Shown here: piece after piece, positions 32,768 to 40,490 of the stretch
Numbering within the stretch: position 1 is the stretch's first letter
How the letters are laid out: each line of letters opens with the position of its first letter
Origin: Cytophagales bacterium
Lineage (GTDB): Bacteria; Bacteroidota; Bacteroidia; Cytophagales; Thermoflexibacteraceae
NCBI GenBank assembly: GCA_013299115.1
Contig: JAAFKA010000028.1
Location: forward strand, 1 to 60,159
Length of the DNA stretch: 60,159 nucleotides
Direction: 5' to 3'
Translations under genes and position numbers: made by a program
Notes under the pieces: generated by a model
What the model was told of the DNA's origin: nothing
Database searches by the model: none
Seen by the model: the letters and a program-made list of their open reading frames with translations, nothing else

Positions 32768-35692
32768 TCAAAACTTCTTTTTCACTCCCCAAACGACCAG
32801 CAACAGCAGCAGACAAAGCCACCATGCTGGCTCACTCATTCGTTGTATATCAGTTGCTTCGGCTATGTCTAAGGACTTTTTGGCGTTTAAAACTTCTTGT
32901 TGTTTGTTTTTCAGCACCAACCGTTGTGCCTCGTTTTCTAAGGAAATGAAAGATGTAAGCGGAGTCATGATTTGGGCTGCAAAACTGTTTTTGACCAAAG
33001 GCAACCACAAGTCATCTGTTTTTTCGGGTTGCCACACCATTTGTTGGTATTGTCCTTGCAAAATCAAGCCTGTTTGCCACGTTTTGGGTTGCAAAGTAGC
33101 CATATCCGCAGGATTTGCTGCCAATTTTTGGCTGTTTAGCCACGTGGAAGGCGTAGGCTGGATGGGCAAATATGCTATGTTTTGGTTTGTGTTTTGGTTT
33201 GTGTTTTGGTTTGCATCTTGATTTGGTATTTGCCAACGCAAGACCTCCGCATCGAGGGCTATGGTAGTAGAGGAGTCTATGGGCGGCGTTAGGTTTTCTT
33301 TTGGAGGATTGAGCAGGCTGTAATGGTGCAGCAATCCGTTGTTTTGCAAGTAATAAAACCTGTCCGTTTCTGGAAAAGCCTGTCTATAATCTGCAAAGTT
33401 TTGGGTAATAATTCCGTTTTCGTTACTCAACACAATCACAATCGGATAAGAGTCGGTTTGCATTGCAAATTGCTGATACAGCAGTTGTTGCATTGCCCTT
33501 TCTAAGAAAAAACCACCCGAAAAGTCTTGCTCTTTCCACTGTTGCTGCCAATTTGGATTGTAAGCTATGGTGGTGGCGTAGGCATTGACAAAAGTAATTT
33601 TGGCATTTGCCAACGCTGTGGCGTGTTGCGGAAACTTTGCTTGGGCTGCCAAAAACTGTTGCAAGTTTTGCTGTTGAGCCTCCACACTAAATTGCCTATC
33701 TTTCGAACAGTCTATAATCAAATGATAAAAAGGTTGGCGTTTTGCAGTTGCTAATTGCTTTTTGGTAGCAGCCGAAAAATACCAAAAATCTCCGTTGGGG
33801 TTGCTGTAAGGTTGCTGATTTTGTTTATTTTGTTGTGTTAAAGTGCTGTCGCCCAACCAAATAGTTTTTTGGTGGAAGGTAAAAGGCAAGGGATTTTTGT
33901 GTAGCAATTCCACACCAGCCTTGCGTGTTTCTTTGGGTGCAACAGGGAAAATATTGCAAACAACTTCATTGCCTGTGGTGTAGTGCCAAATGGCGGGGTC
34001 TCTTCGAGCAGACGTAATTTGTTGGTAAATCCACAAAGCAGATTTTTTTTCTGCCAACAAGCCATGCACTTTTTCTTTTTCAATCCACAAATAGGTGTCG
34101 GCAATAAAACAGCCTTCGGGCAAATCCAATTTGGTTTTAAATTCGCCTTGCTGCCAACTGGTCGTGTCTTTGTTTGTAACCTCGAAGTGCAGCCAAGACC
34201 TCCACGCCTGTTGTGTGGTGTCGTAGGTACTTTGCACTTGCAGATTTGTCAATAAAACACTGTCCGAAGGATTTTCCATTCGCCACGCATTGAAATAATT
34301 GGAAGTTTGCCCCAAAAATATTTTTTCTAACAGTGCCAATTTGTTGTCTGAAACTGTGAGGTTGTCCATCACCAACCAATTATAGTACAAAGACAAAAAC
34401 GGCGTTTGCGTTTCTCCCAAATTACCAAACATATCACGACTTCGCCAACGTCTGCGGTCTTTGTTTTGGCTTATTTCATTGATAACACTTTTCAAAGCCC
34501 TTTGGTTGATAGTCGGCGTTTGGGTGCTTGCCAACTTAGGCGAATAGACATAATCTAAGGCTTCGTACAAAGCCCAACGGTCTTGCAAAAATGAAAAACT
34601 AACCGAAAAAGGCAATACCGACAAGGAAATTGCAAACAAAAACAAAACAAAAGGCTTAGGGAAATGAAGATACAAAAACTCAAAATCATCTGCCAAAATT
34701 TTGGTCTGCATAATAAAAAGTAGCAAAGGAAGGAGCATCAGCAAGCCCAAACCTATTGCCAAAATTGCCAAAATAGCAAAGGGGAAATAGGGCAAAAAAA
34801 TGAGGAAAAAATAGAGAATGAAAGGCAACATGATTGCCCTTGCCACAAATAAACCCAGCCTTTGTTGAGGTTTTTGGCTTTCGGGAATTGCCAGCACCAT
34901 GCCGTTGAGCAAGGCAAAAAGGTAAAAATATTCGTTGGTAAAATTTCCAAAAAAATTATCTAATTTGTCGTTGAGCAATAAACCCACAATAGGCAAAAAG
35001 ATGCCAAAAAAGAGGTAAAAAAACAAATTATCGTAAGTCCGTTTGCTTACCCTGCTCAACATAAAACTGTAGGTCAATTTGCTCACGCCAAACAAAAAAA
35101 CCACTGCCATCAGAATAACAAAAACGGTGGTGGTGTGCATAGCGAGGTTTCTATCGCCAAAAGGTTTCCACAAAGGAATGATTAGGATGATAAACAAAAA
35201 CCAAAAAACAGGAGGCAAAACAACAGACAAAAAAGTTTGGATAAAAGAACCTGTAACTTCTTCGTTATCAGCTTGTTGTGATTTGGTAGAGTGAATAACC
35301 AACACGAGCAAGGCGTGGGCAAGCGTAGGCATAATAAACGTACCTACATACAACACCATGTTGGTCGGCAGCATCCATGTGGGTATGTGCGAGGGAATGA
35401 TGTCGTAACTTCTTTCGTTATAAAAATAGACAAATGTAATGTAGGTGCAAAGGGCTGTAACGGCATAGCCCACGCTAATTTTGCGTTGTTGGAAAGTGGC
35501 AACCAAAGCATACACCAGATTGCAAACCCACAGCACCGCCAAACTGCTGCCGACTTCTACCCAAACCTGCACGTTGTAAGGCTCTAACAGGGTAGAAATG
35601 AGTTGATAAGCCCCATAATAGAGGAAAAATAACAAGGCAAGGGGCAAGGTGTTTAACAGAAACAGCCAACGAGGATTGAGTAAGGTTTGCAT
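32768..35692 (-). CDS. XrtN-system VIT-domain protein with MSEP-CTERM tail
   Basis: A 974-residue membrane protein. The first ~360 residues hold about ten hydrophobic helices. A VIT (vault/inter-alpha-trypsin) domain follows at roughly 480-590, with FKTKLDLPEGCFIADTYLWI, a Tyr-rich helix, RDPAIWHYTTGNEVVCNIFP and VAPKETRKAGVELLHKN. A von Willebrand-like strand pattern (YHLIIDCSKDRQFS, YPIVIVLSNENGII) continues after it. The extreme C-terminus is MSEPAWWLCLLLLLVVWGVK plus KKF: the MSEP motif at 952-955, a short helix and basic residues, the sorting signal of the exosortase N (XrtN) system. This predicts cleavage and processing by an exosortase encoded elsewhere. The domain call is strong; function is unknown for the family. 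Confidence 0.9.
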   Translation of the reverse strand: MQTLLNPRWLFLLNTLPLALLFFLYYGAYQLISTLLEPYNVQVWVEVGSSLAVLWVCNLVYALVATFQQRKISVGYAVTALCTYITFVYFYNERSYDIIPSHIPTWMLPTNMVLYVGTFIMPTLAHALLVLVIHSTKSQQADNEEVTGSFIQTFLSVVLPPVFWFLFIILIIPLWKPFGDRNLAMHTTTVFVILMAVVFLFGVSKLTYSFMLSRVSKRTYDNLFFYLFFGIFLPIVGLLLNDKLDNFFGNFTNEYFYLFALLNGMVLAIPESQKPQQRLGLFVARAIMLPFILYFFLIFLPYFPFAILAILAIGLGLLMLLPLLLFIMQTKILADDFEFLYLHFPKPFVLFLFAISLSVLPFSVSFSFLQDRWALYEALDYVYSPKLASTQTPTINQRALKSVINEISQNKDRRRWRSRDMFGNLGETQTPFLSLYYNWLVMDNLTVSDNKLALLEKIFLGQTSNYFNAWRMENPSDSVLLTNLQVQSTYDTTQQAWRSWLHFEVTNKDTTSWQQGEFKTKLDLPEGCFIADTYLWIEKEKVHGLLAEKKSALWIYQQITSARRDPAIWHYTTGNEVVCNIFPVAPKETRKAGVELLHKNPLPFTFHQKTIWLGDSTLTQQNKQNQQPYSNPNGDFWYFSAATKKQLATAKRQPFYHLIIDCSKDRQFSVEAQQQNLQQFLAAQAKFPQHATALANAKITFVNAYATTIAYNPNWQQQWKEQDFSGGFFLERAMQQLLYQQFAMQTDSYPIVIVLSNENGIITQNFADYRQAFPETDRFYYLQNNGLLHHYSLLNPPKENLTPPIDSSTTIALDAEVLRWQIPNQDANQNTNQNTNQNIAYLPIQPTPSTWLNSQKLAANPADMATLQPKTWQTGLILQGQYQQMVWQPEKTDDLWLPLVKNSFAAQIMTPLTSFISLENEAQRLVLKNKQQEVLNAKKSLDIAEATDIQRMSEPAWWLCLLLLLVVWGVKKKF

Positions 35693-35759
35693 TTTTTTCT
35701 AATGTTGAATTTTGAATGTTTAGTTTTGAATTTTGAATTTGTTGTTGCAAGTTTCTAAG

Positions 35760-37208
35760 TTACATTACCCAATTTGGTGCAAAAAACAACAGCAACAAAC
35801 AAAGCACACAAAACCCAAAAACAAAATAATCTATCTTTTTGATAACCAAAGGTTTATGGGTGGTGGCAACAGACTTGAAAAACAAAAAATAGGGGAATTT
35901 CATATAAAAAAACAGGGCAATGCTGCCTGATAAAGTGGCAACCACTAACAAAGCCAAAGTAAGAGGTTGGTGGGTTTGGGTGTAGATTTCCAATAAATTG
36001 GTAAAAACCAGCAATTTGGCTGTGAAACCCGCCGTAGGTGGTAATCCTGCCAGCCCTGCAAAACCCGCCAAAAATGCCAAACCTATTGCAAAATTGCTTT
36101 TACCTAAACCTGCAAAGTCTTGTAAATCAAGCTGTTGCTTATCTGTTTCTAATAAAGCCACACCATACAAAATGACGAAATTGAGCAAAGCATACACCCA
36201 AAAATAGTAAGTCATTTGTTTGACAACTGTTTGCCCAAAAAAAGCCTGAATAGAAAGTAGGGTAGGAGAGGGGCGAAGGGTAAACGGCAAGAGCAAAGCC
36301 ACCAAAAAAACGACCAACAACCCACTGTGCAAAATACTCGAATAAGCCAGTAATCTTTTGGGGTTTTGTTGCCAAATAGCCCCCAACGTGCCTATGACTA
36401 AGGAAACGAGGGCTACGAACTGCAAAAACAACGAAAAATTTAGGAGAACAGCCGTTTGTGCTTGCAAAAAATAGGCAAACAAACACAAAATAGCCAAACC
36501 AAATGCTTTGGAAACATTGGTAAGCAAGGCTACCAAACTGGCTGCACTGCCCTCATACACATCTGTAACCCATGCGTGCAAGGGGACAAGGGCAACTTTG
36601 AACAGCAAACTAACCAAAATTAACAAGGCTGCAGTGTAAAAAGGTAGGGGAGGGACAGAACTAATTTGGGCTGCTATGGTGGTCAGCGAAAGGCTGTTAG
36701 CAAAGCCGTAAAACCAAGTCATGCCGTAGAGCATACAGCCACTTGCCGCAGCTCCAAACAAAAAATACTTGATTCCTGCCTCCGTAGCTACATAACCCTT
36801 GCGAAAGATAACCAACAAATAACTGCTGATACTCACCACTTCCAAACAAAGGTAGAGCAACAGCAAATTGCCTGTAAAAAAAGGCAGTTGCATAGCCAAC
36901 AACAGCAACACCAACAGAGCAAAATAGACACCATTGGTTTTGGTTTCAGGTTCTCGGCAGGCTAATCCGCCACTTGCCCACACAGCTACGGCAAAAAACA
37001 ACTTGAAAAGGTTGAAAACAGTAGGAAAAGCAAGCAATAAGCCGATATTTATTGCAATAGCTAAGGTAAAAACCCAAAAAATCCACCGGGTAGTTGTGGG
37101 GAAAGCTGCCAAAATTATTAACCCAATTAGGCTGAAAGCTAACCAAATTTCGGGTAGGAGTTCTTGCCAAATGGCAAGATTTACTTGGAATTGTTGGTTG
37201 AATTCCAT
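35760..37208 (-). CDS. nuoN: NADH-quinone oxidoreductase subunit N
   Basis: The start is the ATG of MEFNQQFQVN; a TTG three codons upstream is ignored. The 482-residue, ~14-helix protein is an antiporter-type membrane subunit of complex I. Seen: MQLPFFTGNLLLLYLCLEVV with the helix 5 glutamate, SISSYLLVIFRKG, AGIKYFLFGAAASGCMLYGM, the broken-helix lysine in VALVPLHAWVTDVYEGSA, and LAYSSILHSGLLVVF. In most genomes nuoN ends the nuo operon directly after nuoM; here nothing upstream resembles nuo genes. It is 67 bases from the VIT gene on the same strand. Confidence 0.9.
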   Translation of the reverse strand: MEFNQQFQVNLAIWQELLPEIWLAFSLIGLIILAAFPTTTRWIFWVFTLAIAINIGLLLAFPTVFNLFKLFFAVAVWASGGLACREPETKTNGVYFALLVLLLLAMQLPFFTGNLLLLYLCLEVVSISSYLLVIFRKGYVATEAGIKYFLFGAAASGCMLYGMTWFYGFANSLSLTTIAAQISSVPPLPFYTAALLILVSLLFKVALVPLHAWVTDVYEGSAASLVALLTNVSKAFGLAILCLFAYFLQAQTAVLLNFSLFLQFVALVSLVIGTLGAIWQQNPKRLLAYSSILHSGLLVVFLVALLLPFTLRPSPTLLSIQAFFGQTVVKQMTYYFWVYALLNFVILYGVALLETDKQQLDLQDFAGLGKSNFAIGLAFLAGFAGLAGLPPTAGFTAKLLVFTNLLEIYTQTHQPLTLALLVVATLSGSIALFFYMKFPYFLFFKSVATTHKPLVIKKIDYFVFGFCVLCLLLLFFAPNWVM

Positions 37209-37553
37209 TTTATACAAAAAAATAAGTCATTTATTTCATTTTAAATGATTAGATATGTTCCATTCTTACTTCTGTTAATTACCGAATAGCAAATTGTAAT
37301 GGTGGTATTAAGACGCATAGCTATGATTTGGTACGCAAATTTAGCATTATTTTTACAAGTTGCAAATCACTTTTTGTTTTTCTTTCCTTTTCAAAAAAAA
37401 TTGCTGTTACCACACTACCAAGCCAATGTGAGTATAATCCTTATACAGTGGAGTGTACGAAACCAGTTACTTAAATTTCGCAGATTCAACTTTGTGGGCA
37501 AAAATTATTAAATAACGTAAGTTGCGTTAAATACTTTACTGCTCGAAGGAAAT
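37209..37553. other. Gene-free gap upstream of nuoN
   Basis: About 345 bases without a gene. Near 37513 it holds TAACGTAAGTTGCGTTA, a short palindrome in the same family as the ends of the element at 14946-15098. No promoter or RNA was recognised. Confidence 0.5.
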
Positions 37554-39905
37554 CTATTCCCCTAATTCCAACTGGTTTTTCACCAACTCAAAATACTTTC
37601 CTCTTTTCGCCACTAAAGTTTCGTGGTTGCCAATTTCGGCTACTTTGCCTTTGTCTAACACCACAATCTGGTCTGCATTTTTTACTGTACTCAAACGGTG
37701 GGCAATGATAATTACTGTTCTATTTTGGAAAAACTGTTGCAAATTTTCCATAATAATTCTTTCATTGTTGGCATCGAGAGCAGAGGTAGCCTCGTCAAAA
37801 AATAAGAAATCGGGGTTTTTATACACTGCCCTTGCTATCAAAATCCTTTGCCTTTGTCCACCACTCAATCCTGTGCCTTCGCTACCAATTTTGGTGTGAA
37901 AACCCAAAGGCAGAGCCGTGATGTAGTCGTGGATATTGGCGGTTTGGGCAGCGAAGTGAAGTCCCCCGTCAGCCCCCCAACCCCCAAAGGGGGAGTTTAA
38001 CCCCACCCCAACCCTCCCCTGCTGGGAGGGAGTTTTTGACGTAATATCGTCAACTCCCCCTTCGGGGGGTGGGGGGCTGACGGTTAATGGACTTTGACTT
38101 CCCATCACAATATTATTTGCAATGGTATCCGAAAAAATAAACCCTTCTTGCATTAAAGTCCCTACTTTTTTTCGCCATTCATCGGCAGGAATAAGGGCAA
38201 GGGGTGTGTTGCCTACCAAAATTTCGCCTTTTTGTGGGGCATAAAATTTCAATAGCAATTTGAGCAAAGTCGTTTTGCCACTACCACTTTCGCCAACTAT
38301 GGCAGTGGTCTTGCCTGCGGGAATGTCTAAGGTTAGGTCTTGTAATACAAAATCTGCCGTAGGGTCGCCGTAGCGGAAGGAAACTCCTGAAAGAGAAAGT
38401 CCAAGCCCCCCAACCCCCGAAGGGGGAGCTGACGTAATTTCGTCAATTCCCCCTTTGGGGGTTAGGGGGCTGTTGGGGCTACTTTCCTCCTTCTCCTGAT
38501 AAATTTCGCCTAACCTTTCCAAACTCATTTTGGCATCTTGGGCTTGTTGGATAAAACTGACAAACTGCATGATGGGTGCGTCGAGCTGCCCTAAAATTTG
38601 TTGCGTTGCCATCATCATGCCCAGTGTCATGTTGCCCTCTATCACTTCCTTTGCTGCCCAGATGGTGATGAGAATGGTTTTGAGTTCGTAGATAAAACTG
38701 CTGCCAAAAGTTTGGAGTTGCTGCCATTTTAGCCCTTGCATACTGAGTTTGAACTTGCGAACTTGCAGCCTTTCCCACTCCCACCGTTTTTGTTGTTCGC
38801 AGTTGTTGAGTTTAATTTCTACCATGCCTTGTATCAGTTGCACCTCGTTGCTTTGGGTGGAGGAGGCTAAGGCAAACCGTTTGGCATCTAATTCTTTGCG
38901 TTTTTTGAGAAACAATAGCACATAACTTACATACAAAATGCTGCTGACGACAAACATCAAGAAAATTGTTGGGTTGTAAAACAGCATGACCGTACTCACG
39001 ACCAACAAACTGAACAGGGAAAAGACAAAATCCAAAGACGAAGACGTAAGAAAATGCTCAATTCGGCTGTTGTCGTGTATGCGTTGGAGGATGTCGCCCA
39101 AGTTTTTGCTGTCAAAAAAAGGCATGGGCAGTTTCATCATTTTTGCCAAAAAATCTGCTACTAACCTGATATTCAGTCGTGTAGAGATATGAATGAGCAA
39201 CCAACTTCGGATAACCTGAATGGCACTTCGCCCCATAAAAAAAGCTAATTGTGCAGCCAACACCACATAAACAAAATGTAAGTTTTGTTGGTTTATCCCC
39301 GAATCTACCAAACTTTGGGTAAGCAAAGGCATGAGCAAAGCCAAGAGTGTGGCGGACAATAAACTCAAAAACAACTGAAAGATTAAGCCTTTGTAGGGCA
39401 GCAAATATTGAAACAACAAGCTAAAACTTGTGTAAGTTGTGGTTTCTGTTGGCAAATCGTCAAGGTCTTTGCCGAAATTGGGTGTAGGTTCTAAGAGCAG
39501 ACTGATGCCACGCGGCGGGGCTTCGCTGCGGTCTTTTGCCCATGCTTTTTCAAACTCTGCGTGAGTATAAACCAACTTGCCCGATGCGGGGTCGGCTACG
39601 TAAATCTTGTTTTTGGTGATTTTATGGACAACCACAAAGTGATTTTGCTGCCAATGGGCAATAAAAGGTGTAACATCTTCGGCTACCAATTCGGCTAAGG
39701 TGGTCTTGACTGCTAAGGTATGCAGCCCAATTTTTTCGGCTGCTACTGCAATTCCAGACAACGATACGCCCTGACGGTCTATGTAGCACTGCTGGCGGAG
39801 GTAAGGCAAGGGGTAGCTCTGTCCGTAGTGCTGGGCTATCATTTTGAGACAGGTAGGACCACAGTCCATTTGGTCGCGTTGGCGGAGGTGGGGGAAGGTG
39901 GGCAT
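37554..39905 (-). CDS. C39-peptidase ABC transporter (peptide exporter), with two in-frame repeat-derived inserts
   Basis: A 783-residue fused exporter. An N-terminal C39 double-glycine peptidase (Cys15 in QMDCGPTCL, His89, Asp105 of ADPASG) is followed by a six-helix ABC membrane domain (~175-450) and an ATPase domain. The latter has Walker A GESGSGKTT, signature LSGGQRQR and Walker B LFFDEATSALD. It would cut leader peptides and export the cargo. Two stretches are foreign to the family: about residues 479-501, before the ATPase domain, and about 608-647, in the helical subdomain ahead of the signature. Both are encoded by GC-rich palindromic repeat DNA. The frame stays open through both. 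No cargo peptide gene is visible nearby. Confidence 0.9.
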   Translation of the reverse strand: MPTFPHLRQRDQMDCGPTCLKMIAQHYGQSYPLPYLRQQCYIDRQGVSLSGIAVAAEKIGLHTLAVKTTLAELVAEDVTPFIAHWQQNHFVVVHKITKNKIYVADPASGKLVYTHAEFEKAWAKDRSEAPPRGISLLLEPTPNFGKDLDDLPTETTTYTSFSLLFQYLLPYKGLIFQLFLSLLSATLLALLMPLLTQSLVDSGINQQNLHFVYVVLAAQLAFFMGRSAIQVIRSWLLIHISTRLNIRLVADFLAKMMKLPMPFFDSKNLGDILQRIHDNSRIEHFLTSSSLDFVFSLFSLLVVSTVMLFYNPTIFLMFVVSSILYVSYVLLFLKKRKELDAKRFALASSTQSNEVQLIQGMVEIKLNNCEQQKRWEWERLQVRKFKLSMQGLKWQQLQTFGSSFIYELKTILITIWAAKEVIEGNMTLGMMMATQQILGQLDAPIMQFVSFIQQAQDAKMSLERLGEIYQEKEESSPNSPLTPKGGIDEITSAPPSGVGGLGLSLSGVSFRYGDPTADFVLQDLTLDIPAGKTTAIVGESGSGKTTLLKLLLKFYAPQKGEILVGNTPLALIPADEWRKKVGTLMQEGFIFSDTIANNIVMGSQSPLTVSPPPPEGGVDDITSKTPSQQGRVGVGLNSPFGGWGADGGLHFAAQTANIHDYITALPLGFHTKIGSEGTGLSGGQRQRILIARAVYKNPDFLFFDEATSALDANNERIIMENLQQFFQNRTVIIIAHRLSTVKNADQIVVLDKGKVAEIGNHETLVAKRGKYFELVKNQLELGE
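37966..38083. repeat. Palindromic repeat element inside the ABC transporter gene, copy A
   Basis: Arms CGTCAGCCCCCCAACCCCCA... (from 37966) and the mirrored ...GGGGGTGGGGGGCTGACGG (to 38083) are near-perfect complements of ~30 bases around a 50-base centre. The element is read in frame in the transporter's ATPase helical subdomain. It shares its arm sequence with copy B. Confidence 0.85.
38404..38471. repeat. Palindromic repeat element inside the ABC transporter gene, copy B
   Basis: A 68-bp near-perfect palindrome: the left arm AGCCCCCCAACCCCCGAAGG and its right-arm mirror differ at two positions over 24 bases, with a smaller TGACG/CGTCA palindrome in the centre. It is translated in frame in the linker before the ATPase domain. 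Confidence 0.87.
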
Positions 39906-39906
39906 T

Positions 39907-40026
39907 TTATTGATTTTCCAAATTTTCTATGATTTGCATCACGTCAATCAAAAGTTGAGGGACTAAAACTGTGGCATCACGTACATGAAAAAAACGAGCA
40001 AGGTCGTCTGGTTTATTTTTTTTCAT
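39907..40026 (-). CDS. 39-residue ORF after an MNT nucleotidyltransferase, possible truncated HEPN partner
   Basis: The ORF starts inside the last codons of the nucleotidyltransferase gene (14-base overlap) and stops one base before the ABC transporter start. The protein (MKKNKPDDLARFFHVRDATV...) begins like a HEPN partner of an MNT-type pair (a run ending R-x-x-H-x-R-D-A) but lacks the ~70 remaining residues and the RxxxxH motif. It is most likely the stub of a deleted HEPN toxin; a short functional peptide cannot be excluded. Confidence 0.5.
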   Translation of the reverse strand: MKKNKPDDLARFFHVRDATVLVPQLLIDVMQIIENLENQ

Positions 40027-40312
40027 ACAACAATACTTTATCTTGTGCTACATACTCACGTACATAGATGGAAAGGCTGTTTTCTGTAACTAAGTCCACC
40101 TTTTTTTTTGTCAATTTTTCTAAATCTGCCCACATCTCAAAAAATTCTAAGCCTGTAATAATTTGGGCATAGTCCAAAACCACCAACAAATCTATATCCG
40201 AACTGCGTTGGGCTTCACCTCTTGCATAAGAACCAAACAGATAGACTATTTGCACAGGCTGGGCTGCAAAATAGGTTACTAACTGTTCTTTGATTTTTTT
40301 AGAGAGTTGCAT
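40013..40312 (-). CDS. MNT-type minimal nucleotidyltransferase (antitoxin-like)
   Basis: A 99-residue protein with the compact nucleotidyltransferase fold: YLFGSYARGEAQRSSDIDLL holds the GS motif and the DxD metal site, preceded by helix QLVTYFAAQPVQIV. The usual third Asp follows in KKKVDLVTEN. In MNT-HEPN modules this enzyme adenylylates and silences a HEPN RNase encoded just downstream. Here only a 39-residue ORF follows, so the module looks half-lost. Confidence 0.87.
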   Translation of the reverse strand: MQLSKKIKEQLVTYFAAQPVQIVYLFGSYARGEAQRSSDIDLLVVLDYAQIITGLEFFEMWADLEKLTKKKVDLVTENSLSIYVREYVAQDKVLLYEKK

Positions 40313-40490
40313 TTATTTCTTTCCATTTTCACAAAGTTAGTTTATTTTTTGGAGATGGGCAAGGCAAATTAATTAAAAACAACTATAAATTTCCTTTTTC
40401 TAATTTTTATCTAACCACAAAGACAACAAAAAGTAAAACTTTGTTCCTACTTTTGTTGCGTTTTCTATTTTACTATAACCCTAAACTATT

